Source of the DNA: Ianthella basta
Lineage: Eukaryota > Porifera > Demospongiae > Verongiida > Ianthellidae
DNA: 64,000 bases
Direction of reading: 5' to 3'
Assembly (NCBI GenBank): GCA_964019415.1
Contig: OZ025868.1
Location: 7,094,159 to 7,158,158 of the forward strand
The position numbers were made by a program, and so were the translations under genes. Within the stretch, counting starts at the first letter, position 1. Every line of letters starts with the position of its first letter. Below the pieces are notes generated by a model. It worked only from the letters and a program-made list of their open reading frames with translations, was not told the origin of the DNA and ran no database searches. Below, one piece after another: positions 9,798 to 21,264 of the stretch.

Positions 9798-12700
9798 TCA
9801 CTGTATGTAGTTGTAGAGGCTCTCAACGGCCATTGACTTCCTTCCAGTGACATCATGGTACATGACGTCCATGTTCACCAGCACATTCCTGTTCTCCCCA
9901 AAGTCGCTGTGCTCCACATAAGCTGGAGGAGCAGTAGCACCTCCGTACACTGGGTTGTGGGTCATCTCAATGGGAGGTGCAGGAGGGGGAGGGGGAGGGG
10001 AATGGGTGGGGAAATGGTGGGCCTTGGACCTGTTCTTCTTTGCTGGTTGGAGAGGATGGAAGGCAGAGCAAGGCAGAGGGGGGGGGGGCAGGAGGGGCTT
10101 GAGCTCCTCACTCTGAAGCTAAACCCTCCATAAATTTTGTAGCCAGACTAACACTATTCAGCTTAGAGTTAGGGCTAGGGAGTAAATTCAACAAATTTAT
10201 CATGAGTAAGTTTACCTGTTTCATAGTACACTGAAATCACTGTGTAGTACTTCCTACATCGTGTATATGTACCTTCCAAGATAGAGCTCCCCCCTCCCCC
10301 ACCTTTAGGAGCTGCCACCCTGTAACTGCTACTCAAATTGCAACTTGTTGCATCCTGGTCCACCCATTGACATTGTACCCGCCATGGATAGTACTATCCA
10401 TGACCCCACCCACAGTTCTCCTTTCACCCCACCCACTCACAGTTCTCATCACTTTCTTGTAGACCACACCCACAGCTCTTTTTTGACCACACCCCTTTCT
10501 TCTTGACCCCATCCACAGCTCACCTTTGACCCCAAAATGGATGACAACCCCGATGAGTATGATGGTCAGTAGGTACACCACCACTCCTGTGGTACTCCCA
10601 ATCACAACATTGATGTAGCTAGGAGCATCTGTGGGTGATAGTCACAATGCAGTGAATGGAATAACTGTACATTTGGTAAGTGGCAAAGCATGTCAGTTTT
10701 GATGTGGGTGTAATGCCTAAAGATGTCATTAATGCTTTAATTCTTATTATTTAACAATAATTTAATTTTACTGATGAGTATATCTGTCAATTAAAATTAT
10801 GAGCATTCAGAATGGTTTCAGTGAACGTGTCTGAACTGTCACCTGAGGGAGAGTTATAATCTATAGGTGTGTGCATTACAGAGGTAGACTGAAATGTTTG
10901 GTGCTTTTGCAACCAGTGAGGCTGACTGCTTTAGAGACAACATCCTATTAGTGTACATACAATGGTCACTGCAGAAGCAGGATTCACTGTATGGCACTCA
11001 CTCAGCCTTCAATCTGTTCTATAATGTCAGAGTATATTTATATGTATTTATATATGTCGCTGAATGATTCATCTTCAACTACTAATGTACCAAACCATGT
11101 CATGTCAAAGCCACAAGTGTTTGACACTCTGCCAACTACCAGGACTGTGCTGTGTCATTGTTAGGTATACCTGTGGATGGATCAGCCGATGGAGTTGTTG
11201 TCGTATCACCAAATGGATTAGCAGCCTCTGCTGTTGGTGAGGGTTGTGTTGTCTGTGTGGCCCTTGCTCTGAAAGAGGTTGCCTGCATTGTAAAGAGGGT
11301 TGGTGCACAATGACTACTGTAGACAGTGTAATTTGTATCAATTGTTAATTATCATGCTTCAGTGAATGCTTATTGTCAATGTTGTTTCTGATCATTTGTG
11401 TTCTTAGACACTTTCACACTCCATCGAGCTGTACACGTGTGCTTCATTATTTATGCAGCTGAATCTAACATCTGGAATATATCGTTGGTTGGTTGGTGGT
11501 GGTTTCTAATCAAGAAAAGCTCAGAATAGCAATATCAGAATATTGAATTTGTACATTTCTTAATGAATGACCTGGCAGAAAAATGAAAGTACTGTAGCTA
11601 TAGCCAGGGCCCTTATTGCTATAGCCCAGGCTCTTATTGCTGTAGCCAGGACCCTTATTGCTATAGCCCAGGCCCTTATTGCTGTAGCCAGGGCCCTTAT
11701 TGCTGCTCAGTATGTGTAGTGGACTTTGAGGGGTACTCTGAAACGTATCCTATGCCCCTTCCATGAATGAAAGTGTTTGCCACTGTAAAGTTGTAAAATC
11801 TACACGAAGTATTGACAAACTTTAATGCATTGTTCTTTGTATAGCCTGTGCTGGTACCATAGTGTAATGTTATATGCATGCTCATCTACACTAGTAACAT
11901 CAGTGACAAGACAGACAATGCCACTACACCTTGCTTGAATGTAGTTCTGAATTAGCACTGTTTGGTGTCACAGTGCCAATTCCAATTTTCAAGGCAACAG
12001 TTGTTGGCATGGCGACATTTGTTGTTATGGCAACTTTGGATGTCACACCAATTATTTTGCTTACGTTAAGAGAAGGAGCTGTGGTTGCCATGGTGACATG
12101 AGTTGTGGTGGGACTCATTGTAGCAACACTGTAAACTGCTTGAATACTGCTGTCAAGTGTAGGGACCATCTTGCTTGTGTGGGAGACACTCGACATTTGT
12201 GTTGTTGCCATGACAATGGATGTAGTAGCATGTGTATTGCTCACCAGTGTAGCAGCTGTGGTAGAGCTGGTCTGAGATGGATCTGTTTGAATGAATGGCA
12301 TGAAGTAGAGCATGTTAATACGTATAGGCTATGTGATTTAGTGTACATATGTATGTGTGTGTACAATTTGTTAGAGGGAATTCTTATTAACATAGTATCC
12401 CTCCAAGCTCATGCAGTAAACCATTGTAATAGCTATATATATATAGGCAAATTGATTCTAAAGTATGTGTAATTATGTTGAAACTGATTTGAGAGCAATC
12501 ACATACCATACCTACGTAGATGAACACCAATAACAAGTTCCTTCTACCACGAAGGTATTTGTCAGTCCATATTTTGTTATCATATACAACAGTTACTACC
12601 AAAGTTCTTCATCATTGGGAATTTCTCTGTTCATAGTTCATCAATGCTGCGTGATTAATTTTCAAAGCAATTTCAATGTATCTCTGTACAATGTAACAAT

Positions 12701-13707
12701 GGACCTATCTCTATGGCGTTTCTGTCGTATGCAGTTGTTGCATACATACACCAGAGTGAGTGTAAGTGTTAGCCAGCATGCAACACAGGTTAATTGATCT
12801 ACTCACCCTCACCAGCTCCACCTGTCCCCCCCTCATCTGTGGTAGTCCCTCCAGTAGCAGGGTCTAACACAATGGGAGTGTTGAAGGTACAACTGTGACT
12901 CTCTTTTGTGTGTTTTAGATTGTGCAAGTTAATATGTTGATGATGATAAGATGTGTGTCGCTTTCTAGCTTGCTGTCCTCTCACCTGTATGCACAGTGCT
13001 ACATGCATTGTTTTGATAGCTGCTACCTTTTTGCTATAGAATGTGCCCATGCTGTCTGTGAAAAGTGTTGCCCACCTCTGACAATCAATGTCACTGTCCC
13101 ACTCTCCTCTTCTGTGCTGGACACCTTAATATAGCACTGATATGTGGTGCCATTATACTCCACTGACACATTGAACAGAGTGAGGTTATAAGTAGCTGCA
13201 CAGCCACCACTGCTAGGATAGGTAACAGTGTGGTTGTGTCCATAGTTGCTCAGTTCTGTCTCAAAATTCTGTGGTTCAATGTCATCCCCATTGATGGTGA
13301 AGTAAGGTTGGCTCAGTGCTGGTCCCCCAGTGTAGCTGCACTGGATCACAACTTTATCACCAATATTCACCTCATTGCCTCCAATAATGCTAATATCTGC
13401 AGTAGCAGGGCCACCTGCATACATAGAACATTGCATCTGTGTTTGAGAGCAGTCTACAGATTGTCAGGGCAACCTTCAATTAACCTAGCAGGCGAGCAGG
13501 CTCAATTGTACATTATTATGGATGGAATACGTAGAAATGTGAATTGACATTGTATAATAATGTCAGCTGAAGAAATCAACATTAGGCTATTAATTATTTT
13601 ATTGTACTAGTTTTATTGAAACACTTACAAAATGAGACTGCAACCTTTCCAGTGATTCCCAGTAGCACAATGAGAAGTGCTGTAGTCTTCCACAGCTGCC
13701 AGACCAT
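9798..13707 (-). CDS. Gene B: Ig-stalk-TM receptor with ITIM-like tail
   Basis: The seven exons in transcript order are signal peptide 13707-13629, Ig 13414-13076, hinge 12863-12813, stalk1 12282-11930, stalk2 11282-11171, TM 10628-10524 and tail 10042-9798. They sum to 1284 nt (427 aa) with every phase consistent. The signal peptide starts MVWQLWKTTALLIVLLGITG. The Ig domain has VVIQCSYTGG (B-strand Cys) and EYNGTTYQC (F-strand Cys), but no typical Trp. The hinge reads DPATGGTTTDEGGTGGA. The stalks are Thr/Ser-rich and probably O-glycosylated. The TM segment is followed by a basic AKKNRSK stop-transfer. The tail has a proline run, NPVY, YHDV and YNYI, then the stop. Ligand and function are unknown; inhibitory or paired signalling is inferred from the tyrosine motifs. 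A palindrome and TIR element sit 80 bp upstream of the ATG. Confidence 0.85.
11594..11706. repeat. Intronic minisatellite of gene B
   Basis: About five units alternate between agccagggcccttattgct and tagcccaggcccttattgc. They lie in the intron between stalk1 and stalk2. Unit number differs between receptor copies. Confidence 0.85.
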
Positions 13708-13788
13708 TGCTCTACAGCTGCACGAGCCCTCTCGACAACTCCACACAATGGTGTGCTAGCTGGATATAGAGCTGTGCGTTTAGTAATA

Positions 13789-13927
13789 CATATAGTACGG
13801 TAGGGAGGTCTATAGCCGATATATAGGACCGAGGCGCTTACATATTTACCGAGGCGCGAAGCGCCGAGGTAAATATGAGCGACGAGGTCCTATATAGAGG
13901 CTATAGACCGACCTACCGTACTATATG
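13789..13927. repeat. Long palindrome upstream of gene B
   Basis: The arm starting catatagtacggtag (13789) pairs with ctaccgtactatatg (ending 13927). Most of the roughly 68-base arm is complementary, with a GC-rich centre around gcgcgaagcgcc. It is absent from the equivalent upstream regions of genes D and E, so it is an insertion. It is a MITE or foldback-like element directly abutting the next element. Confidence 0.8.
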
Positions 13928-13931
13928 TCTT

Positions 13932-14779
13932 ATATAGTATGGTGAGTGCGCAACAGGAACGAACCTTCGCAGCAATATCGAGGCCAGATCTCTCCGAAGA
14001 GACGACGCCATTTGTACTCGATAAGCGCCTGCATTACGTCATTCCTCCTTCTGGGAACGGGCTACGGCACCATTCATTCAATAGACGCTTCCGTGATGTC
14101 ACAACAGGCTTCAGGGCTGACCAATGAGAATACTGCGCGCCTTTTGGCAGCACGCTGACCAATGAGATTACAGGGAACCGAATTCAAAATAATGCACAGT
14201 CAGCAGTTTTTGTTGTGGCCTTGACAGGGTGCTGCGCGGAGAGTCTTGAAAATGCTTCTTTTCTGGCAGAACACCGACTTCGATGCGGACTCGGAACTAG
14301 AGGGGGCAATTTTAATCACATCTGAGAGCTTTCGACCACATCCAGCTGGACTTTGTTTTCGTCATCTGAAGAAGTCGCTCAACAGACCGTGTCTGCGCGT
14401 CTTCCACGCCATAGTTTCGCGCAACAAAGCCGGACTCAGTGCTCGGTTACTAGAATACGTCCCTTTACGCATGTATTTTGGTATCTTGTCCAACTGACTT
14501 CCCTTCGTGCGACGACTTTCAGCGGTCGCGTTTTTTCTTGGAGCGTCAAGATTCTCCGCAGCACTGATTGTCACGGCCACAGTGAAATGGTAAGACTGCT
14601 TCGCCTGACAGTACACACATTTGGCTCTGGTTTCATTATATTCCTTCTTGATATCAGACCTCTTGCGCAATCGGAGCCTTGATATCGTGATATCAGACCT
14701 CTTTTCAGGTCTATATCACATATATAGGACCACCTGCCAATGCTTAAATCCCTATAGTTGCGCAATCACCATACTATAT
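13932..14779. mobile_element. TIR element (848 bp) in the upstream region of gene B
   Basis: The left end (13932-13954, starting atatagtatggtga) and the reverse complement of the right end (14757-14779) agree over 23 bases with one mismatch. The interior is more GC-rich than its surroundings. It contains two gaccaatgaga CCAAT-type boxes (14117 and 14157), and its short open frames resemble no transposase, so it is probably non-autonomous. Genes D and E lack it at the same place. It could bring promoter elements to gene B, which is inference. Confidence 0.7.
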
Positions 14780-16109
14780 GCTATTATACGTACTCTTGAG
14801 TCAATTGCTTCGTTTTTGATGTGTAAGGTGTGTACGAACAAATTCATGTGATGCTATTTTGAAAATTTAATGAATTAGTCAACATTCATAAAAATATTTT
14901 ATGTGAAAATGCTTTCAAAAGGGCCCAACTGCAAATCGTGTCAGTGCAATCTGTCTGTTGTTGCTGCCTCTTACTCCAAATTTCCTGATCAATGCTTCGA
15001 TCCTGTCCCTCCCGACTTTCAGTGCTGGTGGTGTTTTCGCTCCATCAGCTAGTACAAGCACTCTATATGCACCTGTGGTAGTTATATTCTGCAACTTGCG
15101 CTGGGGCACTCTTGCATCTTGATGGTAATGGAATGGACCTTCACTGACTCTGTGCAGATCTGCTCCCATGCAATTGTTCCAGTGGATCTGGTTTAAAGGG
15201 TCATGCTATCTGCTTTGGTTAAGTGCTTTTCTTGTGCTTAACATACTGTAACACCTGCATGGGATGAATCTTGTTAGATATGAGTTTAATATGTTTACTA
15301 GTTTCTCCAGCAACTCTTTGCTTGCCATGGTTGGAGGGCACTTGACTTAGGTAACGTTTTGGAACAAGCCATTTGCTGCTGTTTTATCTGAGTGTATTCG
15401 TCAGACCAGGTCAAAACGTCATTGCTGTTGTATGACTCTGATAGAGAGAGACTCACACAGGAACGGCCAGCCAGAGCATCAAGGAGTAAAATAATGAACA
15501 ATCTTCCAAGTGTTCAGGAGTTGAAGTAGTCGTAGATCTTAGTCAAGTGCTCACTTGCACTTGGCACATAATACACCTTGATTGCTGCTGGCTCAGCCAG
15601 TGGTCCTGTAGTCTGGTTTGTTATACTGTCCATTAAGTGCCTATAAGCGTAGAAGGAGAGGGATGATCTAGTGGCACTAAAGACTGAGTATCACCTAGTC
15701 CACCAATCAGATGGATTTCACAGAATCCCAGGTTGTAGTATTCATAGACAAATGTTAGTACAGTGCCACAGACATTGCAACAGATACCCGAGCGTGACGT
15801 CTGATGGAGTATTTGTACAGACACCAAGTGCATTTTCATGCACAATTTGTAGCAGCATATATGGTTACCCTTTTGTCATGGAGAAGAACGTAGCTACATT
15901 AGGCCATGCAAACTTGATTTGCAGTTTATTGTCCAGTACATTTTAAAGGCCATGCATGAGGGCGGGAGGTCATTTTGCATTATTCATTGTAAACATCTAG
16001 CTATTAAAACAAACCAAAAAGCATGATTAGATGATCTTGTGCTCCAATTAGGAGCAGTCTGCACAGTGTGAGTATGATGTGTGGGGATGTGTGGGGCAGG
16101 TGAGGTTGG
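14780..16109. other. Upstream block of gene B with unrecognised relic ORF
   Basis: The minus strand has an 84-codon frame (15169-14915) containing RVPQRKLQNITTTGAYRVLV and ALKVGRDRIEALIRKFGVRG. A second frame (15501-15298) begins with a hydrophobic MFIILLLDALAG. The first recurs at 33415-33167 and, with indels, near copies A, C and F. I do not recognise the protein. Together with the TM-like frame further upstream it may be one decayed gene duplicated with each receptor. Confidence 0.35.
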
Positions 16110-16918
16110 CAGTGGCGGATCCAGAGATCCGATTAGGGTGGTGCCAAGTTCCCAGGATCCAAAAATTTTGAAAAACGAGGTGCTCTCTGACCAGGGGTCA
16201 TCTACTGTCAAATGTAGTGTATATACGGATTTCAGAATTTCTGAGATATATGTGTATCACTGCAGCACTGATAGAAACTTGGAGTGACAATCACACTACT
16301 AATTGCTGTGAATTTGAATTGATGACTACATCCCACATTTTAAATGGTGTGACTGCCACTCCAGAACTTAATACCATGTTATATAAACTGTATAAGAATT
16401 GTGTACATGCAATGTGGACCTGTTGTTTTGAGTGTGGAAACATGTATTCGAATATAATCAGCAACTTGGATGAGAAACATGTGCTCACATGCTGCAACAT
16501 GTCTTGAATGAAAAACATGTGTTCAAACTGTTAACTCTCACATAATATGTTTTCTAAGCAATAAACTGAGTATTTCTTTAAATGCCCTCAACTTGGAAGA
16601 CCTCATTCAGTTCACAGTGTAGGAAACACACCCTGTACAGCACCTATGCCATTTCAGTTTCAACCAGGAAACCACCTACGTACAACATTATACTTGTGTA
16701 TTACCGCTTTGTAGCATTACCTGGTATACACTGCATTCATGTGAACGACAATGGGGTCTGTATAAAAGGCAGGAAATGTTTTGCAGTGTGTACACTAGCT
16801 ACAACTTTCCATTGTCTTGAACCGGTCAGGGGGACCTTTGGGTGAAAGTGTTGATGCATTTGTAATTATAAAACCTTACTGTGAACAACACTTGTTGCAA
16901 AAACTCATGGATTCAGTT

Positions 16919-16923
<5 letters not shown>

Positions 16924-16995
<72 letters not shown>
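16924..16995. repeat. (GT)n microsatellite inside the transposon
   Basis: About 36 GT units. The inverted second transposon copy has a much longer (AC)n at 36136-36301, so the tract expanded or contracted after the copies diverged. Confidence 0.95.
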
Positions 16996-16997
<2 letters not shown>

Positions 16998-17224
16998 TCA
17001 TATGTGCTTGTATGTGTGCATGCACATCGATCAAGCATTTTTGTGACATATTAGTAGTAGTAAACATTGTGTGCTAGAGTGAAGGTGTGCAATCCTATAC
17101 TTAGATTTAGTCCATGAATCTCTTCACGTTTCTGTAAGCATACATTTGTACATAATTTTATGTTAATACATTGTGCATTTGTACAAGAAAATGGCAGCGC
17201 ACGGTTTGCAATAGCGATAATGAC

Positions 17225-17315
17225 GGATTCAGTGTGACCATCACACCGAATGAACAGTGGGATCAATCACACTTTTGGTGTGAGCGCTAATGTGTGTGAT
17301 CATCACACTGAATTT
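17225..17315. repeat. Nested inverted repeats, ATTCAGTGTGA type
   Basis: ATTCAGTGTGA near 17228 faces its complement TCACACTGAAT near 17313. Further ATCACAC/GTGTGAT pairs lie between. They may be the ends of a small element nested in the larger transposon. Confidence 0.5.
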
Positions 17316-17880
17316 TTAACAGTGTGGCTCGTTTCAACCAATCCAGATGTGATATCTCTTGCCATGAAGCATGCACCCATATGCAGAGAACTATGGCAGC
17401 AATCTCGGAAGATTGTATCTTTGAGTGAGTTATCGTGAGTTTTGCAACTTGGAAAGGAACAGGGAATACCTAAATTGGAAAGTGCTAGATTGTTGCCATA
17501 GATTACTGCACACGTAGATTGCATATATCCCAGGTTTGATCATATTCAGCCTATGGAACAGAAGAAGATAATATTTTCCTGAAACTGCTCAACCTCACCT
17601 GAAGTAATAAATCTCACTTCCAATTTGGTTGGCTCATTAAGGGAAGTACTGATCAATGTTATTAAGTAATATTACCAATTTGTGGGGAATGTTCATGTCA
17701 ATTACATTTGCAATGGTCAAGATTGTTGCTTTTATGGTTTGAGAGATACATACACAAATGTAATGTACCCTAAAGGAAGCTTTTAGCCAGTGCTGCTACC
17801 TTAACAAGTTTCTGCTACTGAGAACATCACAGGTGGTGCCTGGGCACCCCAGGCACCACTCTGGATCCGCCACTGGTTGG

Positions 17881-18252
17881 CTATCAAAATGGTGTTAGTT
17901 TGGGCCTCTGCATTGATACGTTGAGTTAACTTGTAGCTGGTGATCTTAAAGATGAATAATGAAAGTTGGAGAGGCTGGGTAAAATGCATGCGGCCGGGGA
18001 CAATAAACTGGGAATCGAATTTCCCTGGCCTTAATTCCTATCACTGTATGGACCAGGTAAGCCCAGAGGTTTGATTTTTGTTGAAACTACAATTCAATAA
18101 TGAGTTTACCATTTCTACAGACATGGTAAGGTACATTTTGCTGTTTCATGTATTGCAGAAATACTGAATGTTACCAATACAAGTGTCCTAGTAAGAAAGT
18201 GCCTCCAATTCTTTTGACATAGTCAGGTAGCAAGGTATTGATGCATCTGCCT
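17881..18252. other. 3' flank of copy C, no gene seen
   Basis: This is AT-rich sequence past the stop of copy C. It matches the 3' flanks of genes B, D and E. It contains no supported coding exon. Confidence 0.5.
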
Positions 18253-19409
18253 TCACTGTACATAGTCGTAGACGCTCTCAACGACCATTGACTTCCTTCC
18301 AGTGACATCATGGTACCTGATGTCCATGTTCACCAGCACATTCCTGTTCCCCCCAAAGTTGATGTGCTCCACATAAGCTGGAGGAGCAGCACCTCCGTAC
18401 ACAGGGTTGTGGGTCATCTCAATGGGAGGTGCAGAAGGGGGAGGGAGAGGGGGAGGGGGAGGGGAATGGTGAGCCTTGGACCTGTTCTTCTTTGCTGGTT
18501 GGAGAGGACAAAAGGCAGAGCAATAATGCAGAGATCTCATGCAGTTAGCTAGTAACTACATATAATTATATTAGATTATTGAGTCTATGTCACATTATTG
18601 GTAAATGACAATGACATTGATGTGGATCAGGGACAATGTGATTGAGATGCATGCTGTGGTAACAGTACGAATTTGAGTGTTTGTGTGCTTTCACAGAGCA
18701 ACCACACAGTTATGTAAGACATTTAAAACACGAATGCGTTTGTCAGTTACAACACTACTGTATATCAATCAGGGAACAGTTGCTCTGATGGCACAGCAGC
18801 TCAAGGTCTACTTCAACTGCAACTCAAATTGCAATTGGTTGCATCCTGGTCCACCCATTTGACACTGTACCCACCATGGATAGTACTATCCATGACCCAC
18901 CTGTAGTTCTCATTATACTACACCTCTTTCTTCTAGACCTCGCCCACATCTCTCTTTTGACTGCACTTCTTTCTTTGTGACCTCATCCACAGCTCACCTT
19001 TGACTCCAAAATGGATGACAACCCCAATGAGTATGATGGTCAATAGGTACACCGCCACTCCTGTGATACTCCCAATCATAACATTGATGTAGCTAGGAGC
19101 ATCTGTGGGTGATATATAGTGAATACATATTGCCAATGTAGATTCTGATCATTTGTGTTCTTAGACCTTTTCAAACTCCATCAAGCTGTACACGTGTGCT
19201 TCATTATTTATGCAGCTGAATCTAACATCTGGAATATAACGTTGGTTGGTGGTGTTTTCAGATCAGGAACAGTTCAGAGTAGCAATATCAGAATATTGAA
19301 TTTGTGCATTTCTCATGAATGATCTGGTAGAAAATGGGTAACAGAAACACTTATACCTTAAAATAGTAACTAGTTGCCAATAAAACGAAAGAGGTACTGT
19401 AGCTATATC

Positions 19410-19494
19410 CCAGGCCCTTATTGCTGTAGCCAGGGCCCTTATTGCTATAGCCCCGGCCCTTATTGCTATATAAAGCCAGGGCCCTTATTGCTGC
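19410..19494. repeat. Intronic minisatellite, copy C distal cluster
   Basis: About four units, matching the cluster at 160-242. Confidence 0.8.
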
Positions 19495-21197
19495 TCAGTA
19501 TGTGTAGTGGAGTTTGAGGGCTGCTCTGAAACTTATTCTATGCCCCTTCCATGAATGAGTACTTGCTACCGTAAGGTTGTAAAATCTACACAAAGTATTG
19601 ACATACTTTAATGCATTGTTCTTTGTATAGCATCTCTGTACTCATACCATAGTAATGTTATGCTCACATACACCAGTAACATCAGTAAGAAGACAAAATG
19701 TCACTACCTTGCTTGAATATAGTTCTGTGTTGGCACTGCTTGGTGTCACAGTGCCATTACCAGTTGTCATTGCAACACGTGCTGTCATAGCAACATATGT
19801 TGTTATGGCAACTCTGGACGGCATACCAATTACTTTGCTTGCATGCAGAGAAGGATCTGTGGTTGCCATGATGACATGAGTTGTGGTGGGACTCATTGTA
19901 GCAACACTGTAAATTGGTTGGGGACTGCTGTCAAGTGTAGGGACCGTCTTGCTTGTGTGGAGAAACCAGACATTTGTGTTGTTGCCATGACAATGGATGT
20001 AGTAGCATGTGTATTACTCACCAGTGTAGCAGCTGTGGTAGAGCTGGTCTGAGATGGATCTGTTTGAATGAATGGCATGAAGTATGTAGCATGTTAATAC
20101 ATATAAACTATGTGATATATAGTATCCCTCCATCCTCATACAATGAACCTTTGTAATAGCGTACATAATATAGGCAGTTTGATTCTAAAGTATATGTAAT
20201 TATGTTGAAACTGGTTTGAGAGCAATCACGTATCATAATTTGTACCTAGATGAACACCAATAACAGGTAGCTTCGACAATGAAGGTCTTTGTTAGTCCAC
20301 ATCTTGTTTCTGTACACAGCTAACAAAGTCCTTCATTGCTGGAAATTCCTCCAATCATACTTCATCTACGCTGCTTGATTAACTTTCAAATCAGTTTCAA
20401 TGGATCTCTATACAATGTAACAATAGACCTATGTCTATGGCATTTCTGTCATGCACAGATGTTGCACACATACACCAGAGTGAGTTGGACAGCAGGCAAA
20501 AAGGTTAATTGATCTAGTTCTGTCTTAGTCCTCATCAGCTCCATCTGTCCCCTCCTCATCTGTAGTAGTCCCTCCAGTAGCAGGGTCTAACACAATGGGA
20601 GTGACAAAGGCACAGCTGTGACTCTGTTTCAAATTGTGCAAGTAAATATGTTCAAAGGGAAGTATGTGTCACTGAATGGCTCATCTTAAACTACTAATGC
20701 ACCAAACCATGTCATGTCAAAGCCACAAGTGTTTGTCACTCTACCAACTACCAGGACTGTGCTGTGTCATTGTTAGGTATACCTGTGGGTGGACCAGCCA
20801 ATGGAGTTGTGGTCTTGTTGCTAACTGGATTAGCAGCCTCTGCTGTTGGTGAGGGTCATGTTGTCTGTGTGGCACTTGTTCTGAGAGAGGTTGCCTGCAT
20901 TGTAAAAAGGATAGGTGTACAATGACTACAGTAGACAGGGTAATTTGAATCAATTGTTAATTATCATGCTTCAGTGAATGCTTATTGTCAATGTTGTTTC
21001 TGATCATTTGTGTTCTTAGACACTTTCACACTCCATCGAGCTGTACACGTGTACTTCATTATTTATGCAGCTGAACCTAACATCTGGAATATAACGTTGG
21101 TTGGGGGTATTTTCACATCGGGAACAGTTCAGAGTAGCAATATCAGAACACTGAATTTGTACATTTCTCATGAATGACCTGGTAGAAAATGAAAATA

Positions 21198-21264
21198 GCT
21201 ATAGCCCGGGCCCTTATTGCTATAGCCCAGGCCCTTCTTGCTATACATAGCCAGGGCCCTTACT
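21198..21264. repeat. Intronic minisatellite, copy C proximal cluster
   Basis: About three units, matching the cluster at 1946-2012. Confidence 0.75.

Larger units (their letters stand above)
16110..17875. mobile_element. DNA transposon with CAGTGGCGGATCCAGAG ends, copy 1
   Basis: The left end begins CAGTGGCGGATCCAGAG, and the right end is its reverse complement finishing at 17875. Both are flanked by the 5-bp direct repeat GTTGG (16105-16109 and 17876-17880), which reads as a target-site duplication. CAGNGG-type ends are seen in hAT-like elements, but 5-bp duplications are not the classic 8 bp, so the superfamily is uncertain. No intact transposase is visible. The interior has a (GT)n tract (16924-16995) and nested inverted repeats near 17225-17315. 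Confidence 0.8.

Noticed and set aside
9855..10133. Plus-strand frame MVHDVHVHQHIPVLPK over the tail exon
   Set aside because: Antisense shadow of the tail exon, which reads through on the minus strand with correct splice phase and the conserved NPVY/YHDV motifs.
11105..11341. Minus-strand frame starting MIQITLSTVVIVH, repeated in each copy
   Set aside because: It is a shadow. The phase-consistent reading of the same exon (11282-11171) is ATSFRARATQTTQPSPT and continues Thr/Pro-rich; the listed frame crosses the acceptor and donor.
14246..14682. Plus-strand frames of 83 and 109 codons inside the TIR element
   Set aside because: They have no transposase, THAP or other recognisable motif and overlap each other in different frames.
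16217..16507. Cys-rich frame in the transposon as a possible zinc-finger transposase
   Set aside because: Cys/His spacing fits no known zinc finger, the frame is under 100 codons, and the opposite strand is equally open.
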